Origin: Multifurca ochricompacta
Taxonomy: Eukaryota; Basidiomycota; Agaricomycetes; Russulales; Russulaceae
NCBI GenBank assembly: GCA_022496185.1
Contig: WTXG01000064.1
Location: 1 to 64,000 of the forward strand
Reading direction: 5' to 3'
DNA length: 64,000 nt
Part shown: positions 22,417 through 33,470 of the stretch, one piece after another
Layout: each line of letters begins with the position of its first letter
Position numbering within the stretch: the first letter of the stretch is position 1
Made by a program: the position numbers and the translations under genes
Notes under the pieces: model-generated
What the model was told of the DNA's origin: nothing
The model's input: only the letters and a program-made list of their open reading frames with translations
Databases searched by the model: none

Positions 22417-22910
22417 TGTCACAGTTAGGTGCAGCACTGTGTCGAATGTCGAGCAGGAGCTAGTCTCCCAAGTCAAGATGTATCAAGTTCAAGTCAAGAC
22501 TCCAAGCCTTTAGCAGAGTCAAGTCGGTTCAAGCCCACAACAAAGTTGATAGGGCACACGCGAGAGTTGAGGTTGACGGCAGAGACACTCAGTCCTGCAA
22601 CAAGTTCAAGAGGGTCGAAGGCTCTCCAAGTCGCGTCTTGGAGAGTTCAAGTGGGGTTCTTACAGAGGGAGTTCAAGTGAAGTCGAAGCACCTTGGATTG
22701 GACACAAGAGAACAGACTTAGGTCTGTCTCTTCTACTTTACTGTGCTTTAAATACAGGTAGACCTAGCTATGTCATAGTAAATGGAAGATTCTAGTACTA
22801 TGATGTATTATCTAGTGGTTGTGCAATAGAACTAGCTAGAACTAAGGAGAACATGGAGGGGTTGAGCCCTCAGTAAGCAAAACAGTAAGTAGTGTTTCAG
22901 AACAACAAGT
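22417..22910 (-). repeat. GYP2 5' LTR, U3 end unclear
   Basis: The minus-strand sequence ends in CTAACTGTGACA at 22417, followed by the primer-binding site. TATTTAAAG (22754-22746) and a GAGGG...CAACCCCTC palindrome shared with solo LTR c support an LTR. By comparison with solo LTR c, roughly 100-150 bp of U3 are missing on the right, where COP1 sequence begins. The right boundary is a guess. Confidence 0.55.
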
Positions 22911-22989
22911 CCGTTAATGTCATCAGTCAGCCACATCACCTTTGTCAGTCCAAATTTCGTCACACCAAATCCAGTTACCATGAGATCAA

Positions 22990-25900
22990 AAGATGATCAA
23001 GGCAGAGACTTTGTAAGGCCATCTGCCAGCATCTCTCCAGTGGGAGTTCGCACCAAATCAATCTGGTGTGATTCTACATACTCCCTAATGGCATGGTACT
23101 TTATTGGTATGTGCTTTGATTGCCTTCCTGTGACAGGGTTTAATGCAAGATCTACTGCACCCTTATTGTCACAATGCAGTTGTATGGGTGAACTAACTTC
23201 ATATCCCAATTCCTGCATGAACATCCTATACCACACAGCCTGATTTGAAGCCTCAGCAAGGCTCATATACTCGGCTTCAGTGGTGGACTGTGCTACTGTC
23301 TTCTGCTTCCTGGAACACCAGCTAATGGCTCCATTAGCAAGGAAAAAGACGTAGCCAGAGGTGGAGTGGCAGTCCTCTTGATCTCCCCATGAGGAATCCG
23401 CAAAGCCATGAAGGCCAACTTCACCATTCCCTCCAGAATAGTGCAACTTGTAGTCTTTTGTAGCATTTAGATAAGCTAAGACATACTTTGCTAGTCGCAT
23501 GTGCTGCTGGGAAGGGTTGGAAGTGAATTGGCTAAGGTGCGCAACAGCAAAACTAATGTCAGGTCTGCTTCCAATCTGCACCCAAAGCAGAGACCCCATT
23601 AACTGTTGATACCTCTTAATTTCAGAGGTAGATGCCTGGTCTTCAAACTTGACTAAATGAACATCCATGCCAGTGGGTAGAGGAGTATATACTGGGTTGG
23701 AATCCCCCATTCCAAACCTCTCAACTATGGAGGATACATAGGCTGTCTGGTCGATATCCAGTGTCTTGTTAGGACAATCCCTGGTGATGTTAACTCCAAG
23801 GTAGGACTGGATTTTGCCAAGATCAGTCATCTCATATCAGTTAGATAGAGAGTCCTTCAGCCATTGAATCTTCTTAGTGGAGGACCTGAGTATAGTGATG
23901 TCATCAACATATAAAATGATGAAAAGTGAACCATCCCCCTCTTGGTGATGATACACATATACTCCTGCATCAGAGTATGTCCAAGTGAAGCTCAGTTCAT
24001 TAAGAACTGCATGGAATTGCAAGTTCCATGCCTGGGAAGCTTGTTTGAGGCCATACAGAGCCTTCTGTAGCCTACAAACTTTGGACTCTTGTCCAGCAAC
24101 GATGAAACCAACAGGTTGCTCCATATAAATCTCCTCATCCAGATCGCCATGTAGGAATGCCAATTTGACATCCATTTGGTGGATTTCCCAATCCTCAAGC
24201 GCAGCCAATGCTAACAGTAGTCTAAGAGACTCAAATCGGGTGACTGGGGAGAAGGTTTCATTGAAGTCCACCCCCTCTATTTGGGTGAACCCTTTTGCTA
24301 CAAGCCTAGCACGAAAGTGTCCATCTGCTTTCAATTTAAAGACCCACTTGGACTTTACAGCCTTTCTACCTTCTGGAAGGTCTTCAAGGCACCACACTTT
24401 AAGTTTTTCTAAGGCATCAATTTCATATTGACATGCCTCAAGCCAATCGCTGGCATTATCAGATTCCATTGCTTCTTTAAAGGTAAGAGGATCCCTGTAA
24501 GGCGATCCTGCAGCATTGAGTAGATCCATCTGACCAAGTCTGGAAGAACCCTGCACAAACTCTGCATTATCCTCGTTGTAGAACTAATGTTACAATCCCT
24601 GCTGAGTAACCCTGTTTTTTTCACCCTCCCCAATGACAACCCCTCTCTACCGCCTACCCTGCATTTCATGATTACGTCTCCGTCCTGGGATCCATCACGT
24701 GCCCTGCTCCCATCCCCATGACTCGCTTTGGACTTGTTGACTCACAGCTTGCCTATGTTTACTTTGTTATCTCTTTATCTTTACGACCGGACACTTACTT
24801 AATTCCCTATCAGAAGCCAGGCTTTACGCCCTCCGCTTTCATATATTCGGGCCCACCTGACCTTGCTATCCTTATCTCGTAGACACCTGTTTACTTATGT
24901 ATATAAGTCCGCAGTATCTACCTTGTAGACCTTAGACTCGACTTATTGAATACATCGGTGCCTGTCTTCTGGACGTCCCCTTTGAACTCTTGACTCGTTC
25001 CTCTCAGTGCTTTTGGCACTTTCCTGTTCAACATTGTCTCAAGGGGCAGCCCTTCCGACTTTGACTCACTCCACCCGAACTCCAAGGAGCCCTATTGGTT
25101 CCTTACCTGAAACTCGCAGACAGAGCTGTCACACAAGTCATGTGGAACGTCCCGCACCGGACGTAACAACTGAGGATTCAGACGACAATTCTGATTGGGA
25201 CATGCAGTATCCAAGTCTAAATCTTCTTGGATTGCCCTATCTCGTCGCTCAGAGCGTGGACTTGTCCTCTGAAAGTTAGGTTGAGGAAGTCTGCCTGCAA
25301 TCCTTTCTGACTTTCTGATTGCACGGGTTCTTTTGGGAGGGGAGGAAGGTTCCATGACTTGTGATGGAGGGGTCTGATATATAGTCTGAGGGTGTGTGGT
25401 GTCTACTGTACATGTGGGTGTGGTAGGCTGAGGTGGTAATTGAGGAGGTACTATGTCCTCCCGTTCCTCTTCTAGGTTTTCCTCATCATGAGGAGCCTGA
25501 GGAACTTGCATAGCAGTTGCTGGTGGTGGCTGGACTGAGCCACCAGGTAAAATAAATGAGCCACCTTCACTAGGTTGCTCTATAGTTTTATCTGCTCTGT
25601 TGTCCTTCACAGAGTGGGATGGAAAGGATCTCTCATCAAATGTAACATCTCGTGAAGAGATGAGAGACCGGGTACGACTATCCCAAAGTGTATAGCCCTT
25701 AGAAGTGGGCTCATACCCAACAAAGATGGCTTCCCTGGCTTTGGGATCTAGTTTACGCCGCTTGCCCTCTGGAACATGGTAATAGGCTTTGCAACCAAAG
25801 ACCTTAAAATACAAGACATCTGGTTTGTTCCCAACCAGAAGCTCAAGTGGAGTTTTCCACTTATTGGAACGGATGGGAGTTCTGTTATATATATGACATG

Positions 25901-27935
25901 CTGTCTCAACAGCACACTCCCAAAAACCAAGAGTCAGGCCAGCATCATGCAGCATGCTAGTGCCTTTTTCCATGATGGTTCTATTAAACCTCTTGGCCCT
26001 TCCATTCTGTTGTGGACTATATGGCATTGTAAGTTTATGCTCTATGCCAAATTCTTCAAGCGTTGCCTTCAGCGCTTTGTTCACATACTTGCCACCACAA
26101 TCTGTATGAAGACACTTGATTTTATGATTAAATTTGTTTTCAAGTAGTGTCTTCAATTTATTAAAAACTGGTGTGAACAGATCTTTGGACTTCATTGGAA
26201 TGATTAGAGCATATTTGCTAAAATCGTCCAAGAAGGTGGCAAAGTATAGATTCCCTTGTATTGAACTGCACTGCAAGGGACCTACAAGATCACTGTGAAG
26301 GATCTCAAGGGGGGCTGATGCGCGCTTTGAAGATGGGGGAAATGGAAGACGATGGGACTTGCCCATTTCACAGCCATAACATGGCTTGTCTTCCACTTGG
26401 CTATTATTAATTTTGAGGCCTTTTACCACCTCAGGAGCATATCTCTTTAGGGCCTCTTTTGACATGTGGCCCATTCTTTGATGCCAGATTTCTAGTGAGG
26501 CAGATGCAGTTGCATGGATACTACTTAGGATGTGTTTGCCTAGTACCCAATACAATTTGCCAAACTTCCATGCTTCCGCTATAATGTTGTTGCCATATTT
26601 AATTATTGCCTTCTTATTATCAAAGAACACAGTTGCCCCTTTTTCTACTAGGGCACTGGCGGAGAGTATTTTATGTCCTCCAGGCATGTGGAGCACATTG
26701 CTCAATTCCAAGTTGAAACCCTGATCAGTCCTGATGACCACTGTGCCAACTCCACTTGTTTTGACTATGGAGTTGTCACCTAATGATACTTCATGGGTGG
26801 TGTTGACTTTATATGTATCAAAGTCTTCAAGGTTGGGACTGAAATGAGCCGTTGCTCCACTATCAAGCATCCAATAATCTGAATCAATATCCAGGTTATA
26901 GGAGTGAACATAAAGGCGAATGCGAGGTGCTTCATGCACCTCCTCTATTTTGCCACTACCATTAACTATGGTGGCTATAGTGTTTACATGTTGGGCCTCA
27001 GCCCTCTTCTTGTTCCCTGCCTTGCCCTTTTTGGCATTCTCCAGGTCCTTCTTCTTCTTTGCGCAAGCATTGGACTTATGTCCAGGCTTTTGACAATAGA
27101 AGCAGACCACCCCTTGTGAACCAGGGGCAGCAGTGGGAAGTGGTGATAAATTTTTTGGTTTGTTTGATTTGACAGGTGCAGCCTTAGACAGGACTGCACT
27201 ACCACTTCCTGAGGGACCTGCCAGGCGACTTTCCTCATTTAGGAACCTCTGCACAAGGTCCTGAGGAGAAAGACACTCTGGATCGCCAGAGGCCAGTATG
27301 GAGCCAGCAATGGCACTGTAGGAGTCAGGGAGAGCTTTCAATAAAATGAAGCTCATCTGGAGGTCATTGACCTCCATCCCATTCTCCCTGAGGGTACTCC
27401 TGGCATCCAGGACCTTTTGTAATTGGGTCCTGAATGTCTGTCCTTCATCAAGACGGAAGGACACCAGGGCAAGCCACAAATTATATGTGGCCATGCTACC
27501 TACAGAGCCATAAAGCCACTCCAACTTATTATACTTCTCACTAAGAGAAGGATAATTGGCATCAGAAGCTACTTGTGAGTAGACTTCTTGGGTGACGTTT
27601 AAAAAGAGGAGCCCAATAAGCATTTCCTCTTCTCCCATCCATTCCCTAAGGATGGGGTCAATGACTTCCTTCTGCATTTTCTCCTTTTCCTCCTTGTCCT
27701 CTGGGAGGAGGGGCATGTCAGGGTAAGGCATCATAATGTGCCTCCTGAGCCCGTTCATCCTCAACAGGGCATTGAAGTTGGCAGACCAAACCTGCCAGTT
27801 GGAGCCATTGAGGCACTCCATTTTGGAGGAGGGAGGGAAGACGATTGAAGACGGCATGTTTGAGATGTTTATAAAGTGTTCCTGGTTCCAAGGAGCAGTT
27901 AGAACCAGTGCCCAGGTCTCGCTTAAGAGTGCCAC
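22990..27935 (-). pseudogene. COP1 Gag-Pol polyprotein, interrupted and with mutated integrase
   Basis: First part 27935-25169: Gag (WQVWSANFNALLRMNG), CCHC knuckle CFYCQKPGHKSNAC, protease (MLDSGATAHF), integrase zinc region (HQRMGHM...CYGCEMGK) and core (HSDLVGPL, HTDCGGKY). The catalytic Glu position reads NGRAKRFNRT, with Lys in place of the usual Glu. Second part 24587-22997: RT (WVFKLKADG, YVDD at ~23910) and RNase H (GFADSSWGDQ, TEAEYMSL, CDNKGAVDLA). The parts join in frame after removing solo LTR d. In-frame TGA at 23839-23837 and near 22995. Likely Gag start is the ATG of MPSSIVFPP near 27857. Confidence 0.9.
24588..25168 (+). repeat. Solo LTR d (581 bp), GYP3 family, inside COP1
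   Basis: It begins TGTTACAATCCC and ends GGACGTAACA and matches the GYP3 LTR throughout, including TATATAAG and AGACTCGACTT 34 nt apart. Flanks are ACTAA (24583-24587) and ACTGA (25169-25173), a TSD with one transition. Removal restores the COP1 reading frame. Confidence 0.88.
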
Positions 27936-28798
27936 CCCATACTGTGGTGCTATGCTTCAGAACCTAAGAAGGTCCTGCCTTTGTTGTGTGACTTTCTAGG
28001 TATAGTAAAGCTGTCTAGCACAATCCTGTAACTAGACATAAGCTCTGGTAGACTAGCCAGAGTGTCTAGTGTAACCAAGACTGGGAGTCATGTCATGGAG
28101 GAGCCAACCACAAGTTCCATTAGAGACAAAGGGTGTATAGCCCTTCCTCTAATGCTGGTGGTGGAGTCCATGATTAAGCCCTAGATGATTGGGGCCATGA
28201 CTGAGTAGACTATCAGGTTTCCTCTGGTGGGGTGAACCCCCACAACATGGCAGTGAATGCTCCTGCCCAGAGACAAAACCTTCTAGCTACTATGTAAAGA
28301 CTATAGTAGTGCAGCCTACTTGTATTGAGCCCAAGCGTCATGGGAGTGACTACCCATGCCTTGTTCTAGACCCTAAACTCTACCAGCAGGTCACTAAACC
28401 TGGCTTACAGATCGAGCCAAGCATTAACTGGACTTAAAGCCACAAGCTTCTGGCTATAGGCCTACTAAAGCTATCTATGGGACAAAAACCCAGCTACAAC
28501 TATGAAGTTACTAATACCTAGTGCACACTCAAGGAGCTCAAGGTGTTTCACCCGCTTAGGGTCCCTCATCACCTTTTGCAAGAACCCCAAAGGGCTAGCC
28601 AAACAGTTCAGGATGAGCAGTAAACTGCATCATCCTGTGGGGTGTTAAGGTGCACAGACAAGTAAATAAGAAGCTCACAGGAAGAAAGTGGTGGGAAAGA
28701 CTTTGAAGCTTTTTGTGAGCTTAGTGTGCAAGAGTGAGTTGGGCTGTGTATGAACAAAGGGAAATAAACAGTCAGTATGAGCGGCAGGGCCCATAACC
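27936..28798 (-). other. COP1 leader with initiator-tRNA-type primer-binding site
   Basis: The minus-strand sequence directly after the LTR is GGTTATGGGCCC (28798-28787). This resembles the site used by Drosophila copia, complementary to the anticodon-stem region of cleaved initiator tRNA-Met. About 850 bp follow before the Gag frame. That is long for a copia leader, and I see no gene in it; a decayed insertion is possible. Confidence 0.6.
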
Positions 28799-29310
28799 TG
28801 TCAAACAATCATGCTGCTGGTTATACTGACTGTGGTTAGTAGCGGTGAGCTAGAGAAAGACAAGTACTTCAGAGGTTAGAAGAACTCTATATTACTATCT
28901 ACACACCTAGAGAAAGACAAGTCTAATATAATAGGTTAGTCTACAGGTAGTGAGAGAGTAGAGTAAAGAGGAACTTACACTTCAGAGGTTAGAAGAACTC
29001 TGAAGTGAAAGAGACGAAACAGACACCCTTATATACCCATAGGGGCCAGGGGAAATGGTCTGTGCACACTGGGAATAAGTCCACAAGTGCCGGACAGTAA
29101 GCAAAGAGGGATAAAGGCCATTGGCCAAAGAGATATCACATGCCTACTGCAGATTACTAAGTCCATCACTAATCAGCTGAGTAAGGTGAGAAAGAAATGT
29201 AATAATGATAACATAAAAAGTCCAATACTCCGAGATCTAATCTAGTCTAATCTACAGCTGAAGCAAACCTTAGATGCCTGAAGCATCTCCAGACACGTCC
29301 TGTGTCAACA
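28799..29310 (-). repeat. COP1 5' LTR (512 bp)
   Basis: On the minus strand it runs from TGTTGACACAGG to GATTGTTTGACA. The TATA box TATATAAGG lies near 29030. A near-identical LTR, carrying a hAT-like insertion, is at 40955-42906 (513 bp after subtraction), which confirms both ends. Confidence 0.88.
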
Positions 29311-30925
29311 AGACCTCCAGCAGGGCCTATTGCCACTGCTTCAACTCACTTCTTGCATGCATGCCCCTCTTGTAACTTGTGGGCCTCTTGAATGTTGACT
29401 GCAGCTCTTGTGGGCCTCTTGAATGTCAACCATGGCTCTTGTGGGCCTCTTGAATGTTGACCACGGCTCTTGTAGTTTGCTTTGACACTCTTGAATCAAC
29501 TTGCTTTTGATAGCCTTGACCTTGAGCCTCAATCCTGGCCCTCTGTGGTTTGCCTTGATACTGTGACTTGACTGATCCTTGACAGTCTTGACCTTGACCT
29601 TGCACACACTCCATAACTTGAGGGACTGCAGCTTGAACAACCTTGACACAGCAGAGACCTGGGTGTGACATTAGAACAGACTTCTCAGAACTTAGAAACA
29701 AAGAACTCACCTGAACCTGCAAGGCAATGACAATGCATCCCATTTGCCCAAATCCCTGACCAACAATGTCTTATTCCATGCGAGAGCCACAGATGCCTTC
29801 GATGGATGACATGTCCCTTGAGTACCAGTTGCCAACCCAAAACCTAGAAGACCAATCAGTAACACAGAGCCTTGAAAGAATCTCACCTGTAAACCAAAAC
29901 CGCTTTGCACTTCTCACAAGCAACTCCCCAACTGAGAGCATCCCACATGACACCAAACCACCAAACCCCAACTTCTTACTTGAACCCCGACTGGAAGCAA
30001 GACTGCTCCAGGAACCTTTATTGACATCCATCAACACAAGCCTTGCAACCATGGCAACCTCCTTCCCATTCATCCTTCCCATATGACCAGTTGACAACAT
30101 GGACCTGGAGCTAAAAGCAAATGCATGCTGGTTAGAGCTTCACAAAGAGAACATACCTTTCAGAGGATACTGGATCCCCTACTGACACACGCATCTTGTG
30201 GGTGCCCATGCTGTAATGGCTTGGATGAACTTGAAATTTGTCTTTGCTTGCACATTGAAAGGAATGTGCTACTGGAAACTGGACAAGATCAAGTTGTGGG
30301 GGCTACCTTATACTGCAACATGTCAGTGCAAGGGATCTGCCTGCCTCTCAACCTTTACCAAGTCCATCCCAATAACCTAGGACAAATCAATACTATTGGG
30401 ATAATGCCCAACAAAACTGGACTGAATGCACCTGATCCCTCCAGAACCCCACTAACCAAATGAATCCTTCAACTGTTATTTGAAGCACTACCAGCAGAGT
30501 CAAACCCAGGACCAATGTCAACTACACTTCCTGAACCCTAGCCTAGACAGCAACAACAATCAGTGGATCCAGAGGACCCTGAAGAAGGACTGACTGAGTT
30601 ACTCACCACCACGACACCCAAGGATGGTGCAACAGGAGACTGAATCAAAGGGGTACCACCCCCATTCTTTGATGGAAACTGAGCTGAAGTAGAACACTGG
30701 TGGACTCAAGTAGAGCTCCACATCTTCCTAAATAGCCAAGAAACAGTCATAAAAGATGAGATCCCCAGAATATTGTATGTGGTGGCCCTAATGAGAGGAC
30801 CCAAGATTAACCAATGGGTGATGGAGCAGACAAGGTGGCTAGCCAATGTAACCCATGCCAGAATTCAAGATCCACACCTGTGGGAGAAATTCCGACAAGT
30901 GGCATTCACCAGAGCAAAAAGTGTT
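29311..30925 (+). pseudogene. GYP4 relic: partial LTR, primer-binding site and gag (GYP2-like)
   Basis: 29311-29670 is the 3' part of an LTR ending GGTGTGACA. TT and the primer-binding site AGAACAGACTT (29673-29683) follow. Inside the LTR part a 31-bp unit (CTTGTGGGCCTCTTGAATGT core) is repeated three times at about 29376-29470. Gag-like coding starts near 29715; 29766-30086 is open (SYSMREPQMPS, RFALLTSN). Decayed capsid sequence with VPPPFFDGN, LMRGPKINQWVMEQTRWL and WEKFRQVAF, clearly related to GYP2 gag, reaches about 30920. Coding then stops abruptly at a satellite array. Confidence 0.75.
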
Positions 30926-31460
30926 ACAACTTGTATTAGATGTATATCCTAAGCATCTAGTTAATTGTGAATGCATTTTTGATCCTATCACTTAGATGTA
31001 TGTCCCAAGTATCTAATTAATTGTGAATGCATTTTTTATCACTTGTATTATCTAATTAACTGTGAACACATTTTTGATCTTATCACTTATATGTATGTCC
31101 TAAGTGTCTAACTAATTGTGAACACATTTTTGATCTTATCACTTAGATGTATATCCTAAGTATCTAATTAATTGTGAACACATTTTTGATCATATCACTT
31201 GTATTATCTATGTTGAACCAAACAAAGATACTGGTACAGACATTCCAGGCACAAGTGATAAAATCAAAAACACATTCACAATTAATTAGATACTTAGGAC
31301 ATACATCTAAGTGATAAGATCAAAAACACGTTCACAGTTAATTAGATAATACAAGTGATAAAAAATGCATTCACAATTAATTAGATACTTAGGATATACA
31401 TCTAAGTGATAAGATCAAAAATGCATTCACAATTAATTAGATACAAGTGATAAAATCAAT
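30926..31460 (+). repeat. Inverted satellite array (~56-bp units)
   Basis: 30926-31205 holds about five units in one orientation (core CTAATTAATTGTGAA plus TTTTTGATC and TATCACTTAGATGTAT). 31233-31460 holds about four units in the reverse orientation (core TTCACAATTAATTAGATACTTAGG). A ~30-bp spacer (GTTGAACCAAACAAAG...) separates the arms. The same unit forms the array at 43440-43800. AT-rich, no coding capacity. Confidence 0.85.
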
Positions 31461-31505
31461 TCTGCATAACCCTATATATAATATATTGTGTGTCTTTACT
31501 AGTGA

Positions 31506-31582
31506 GGCTGGGTGGCTCAATGGTTAGAGCACCAGACTGAGCTTGTACCCAGCAGTCTTGGGTTCAATCCCTAGATGTTGCC
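31506..31582 (+). tRNA. tRNA-like gene, copy 1 (non-canonical; possibly SINE-like)
   Basis: A 77-nt stretch with an A-box-like TGGCTCAATGG and a B-box GGTTCAATCCC. D stem GCTC/GAGC is intact and a T arm can be folded. The anticodon arm has an AGACT/AGTCT stem closing a 15-nt loop rather than 7, so no anticodon can be assigned. The acceptor stem is weak (GGC/GCC). It follows the satellite and a TATATATAATATATTG stretch. A second copy with the same upstream sequence is at 43843. Not a standard tRNA. Confidence 0.5.
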
Positions 31583-31696
31583 ATTTATTTTCTGGCATGT
31601 GGGTCAGCATTTCATATGCTCTTTGATAAATGTCATTCTCATTATGATATGACTATTACTACACTACTATATCCTTATTACATAATTTTCATATTG

Positions 31697-31867
31697 TAGG
31701 ACCAGTTTGGACTGGTTGTGGACTGGCAACCAGACTGAAATGGACCATTTTTCAGTCTTTTGGTGTTCCAGTCTGGTTACCTGGACATAAGGTGCAACCA
31801 ACAACCAGTTGTGGTTGCCAGTTGTGTCCCATTATGGTCAAAAAACCAGACCAGACTGGACCTTAAA
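31697..31867. repeat. Foldback (MITE-like) element
   Basis: The ends are imperfect inverted repeats: TAGGACCAGTTTGGACTGGT at the left, and the right end reverse-complements to TAAGGTCCAGTCTGGTCTGG. The interior repeats the same CCAGTCTGGTT motifs. About 170 bp, no ORF. No convincing target duplication, and the family is unknown. Confidence 0.55.
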
Positions 31868-31871
31868 ACGC

Positions 31872-32514
31872 TAGGTACAGGATGATGATGGCATGCATTT
31901 CTAGCTGGGTCAGCTTGAGCCAGAAGAGGGGGTGATGTTATGACCCCTGCCTAGTGACCCACTTTTCTTTACTCTTCCCAACCCAAATCCTGCTCTTCCA
32001 CCTATGCTACACTTCTTGATCACGTCCCCTTCCTGGGACCCCTCACATGCTTTGCTTCTGTCCCTGTGACTGCCTTTGAACTTGTTTACCTATTATTTGC
32101 TTATGATTGTCCTGTTATCTCTTTATCTCTACAACCAGACACTTACTTAATTCCCTATCAGAAGCTTGGCTTTGTGCCATCTGCTTTCATATATTAGGAC
32201 CCACTTGACTCTGCCTTCCTTATCTTGTAGATGCCCACTGCATTATGTATATAAGGTCCACTGTAGCCACATTGTAGTCTTCAGACTCAACTTATTAAAT
32301 ACATCAGTGTTTGTCTTCTGGACAAGCTTGTTGGACTTTGACTTAGTCATCTCAGTGCTTTTGGCACTTTCCGCTTAACATTGTCTTAGGGTACAGCCCC
32401 TCTGACGTTGACTCTTCATTCTTACTCCAAGAAGCCTTATTGGCTTCTTATCTGAAACCATCAAACAAATGCTGACACACAAGTCATGTGGAACATCCCA
32501 CACTGGACATAACA
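31872..32514 (+). pseudogene. GYP3-family 3' relic: end of third ORF, polypurine tract and LTR
   Basis: 31872-31935 matches the end of the GYP3 third ORF and its 3' flank (19285-19347), including the purine tract. An LTR of 579 bp follows (31936-32514, TGTTATGACC to GGACATAACA). Many CpG sites of the GYP3 LTR are TpG or CpA here, including the self-priming 11-mer, which reads AGACTCAACTT. So it is an older, deaminated family member truncated on the left. Confidence 0.85.
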
Positions 32515-32553
32515 GGAACAGTTTTGTGGGTTACTGTAGATCAGAAGTACTAG

Positions 32554-33459
32554 TGTAACGGGTGAAGCTCCGTGTACACTTAGAAACAGGAAGGGCAAAG
32601 AGAAATGACCTAAGTCGTTGGGCGTACCGCGGAGGCAAACGTCACGCGTTAAGCGATGATGGGGAACCTTGCTGCCCACAGTGGTTTGTGCAACCACGAC
32701 AGCGGTGTTCTGAAACCCAAAGAAGCTGCAGCCCCAAGAGGACAAGATCCAAAGGATCGAGTCACACAGGGAGGCAGGATGCCATTAGCACTATGTATCG
32801 AACTCGTGTAGACAGTTACTCACCTGCAGCCCCAAGAGGACAAGATGGGGGCTACAGGCTGTTACAGAGGGTCTTATATACATTTCTCAGTGTAACGAGG
32901 TAAGCAGTTGGTGTAAGCAAGAATCAGCAAGTATCAGTCAGCTGTATTGCTGACTGAGCCTTATCTTTGTGATTCGTAAGCTGCTTTACTCTGCTGACCG
33001 ATCATGCTCCACAATGTGATGTCATAATGACGTCATTGTGGAGTAGATAACTGATATGTAATCTAGCCCGTAGGTCTGGAACATGTCTATCTACTGATAC
33101 ATATGATTCTGTGCTAAAATTGGCCATGGCCCAACCTGGGCCCTTATCTAGAGCTCCACTTACCTAGAACCTTCTAGGCTGGACTTCTCTTATCTTGATA
33201 ACAGCTCCACTTGGTCTAGAACCATCTAGACTGTGGGGCCATACCTATTGTGGTAAACACAATAGAGAATCGACTTGTAATTCTTGAGTGGCTCTTGTGC
33301 TGACTAAGCAGCATGTGACTATTACATGTGACTCGGTCACATGATCCATGTCACGACTACATTCCCACGATCACGTCTTGAGACTGCTGGGGTATCTTCC
33401 CACAGTCATGTGATCCAAAAGGGAGAAAAGAAAAGGAAAAATAAGGTAGAGCCGTGACA
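32554..33459 (-). repeat. GYP5 3' LTR (906 bp)
   Basis: Matches 40015-40910 along its length, with small indels near 32585-32740 and scattered substitutions. It is preceded on the minus strand by AGGAGGGGGGTAA (33472-33460), the polypurine tract. Confidence 0.93.
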
Positions 33460-33470
33460 TTACCCCCCTC

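Larger units (their letters stand above)
6641..22910 (-). mobile_element. GYP2, decayed Ty3/gypsy chromovirus, minus strand, host of several nested insertions
   Basis: Read on the minus strand: 5' LTR (22910-22417), primer-binding site (22414-22404), gag (~22250-20186), protease (20240-19927 then 11148-10870), RT, RNase H, integrase and chromodomain (to 8113), then a third ORF relic (8053-6645). It is cut by GYP3 (11149-19926) and by solo LTRs at 7091-7697 and 21380-21986, each with a perfect 5-bp TSD. Removing each insertion restores the reading frame. The 3' LTR is missing; the element is cut off by GYP1. Most in-frame stops are TGA. It is the oldest layer of this nest. Confidence 0.85.
22911..29310 (-). 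mobile_element. COP1, Ty1/copia retrotransposon lacking its 3' LTR
   Basis: Minus-strand copia element: 5' LTR 29310-28799, primer-binding site 28798-28787, a long leader, gag-pol 27935-~22990, then a junction with the GYP2 LTR instead of its own 3' LTR. It is interrupted by solo LTR d (24588-25168). Domain order gag, protease, integrase, RT, RNase H is diagnostic of Ty1/copia. The two flanks do not form a recognisable target duplication, so one end was lost or rearranged. Confidence 0.85.

Noticed and set aside
30926..31460. CRISPR-like array
   Set aside because: A tandem satellite: the units touch without unique spacers, and the genome is eukaryotic.
31506..31582. Ordinary tRNA gene with assignable anticodon
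   Set aside because: The anticodon loop is 15 nt with no U33-type context, and the acceptor stem of copy 1 is poor.
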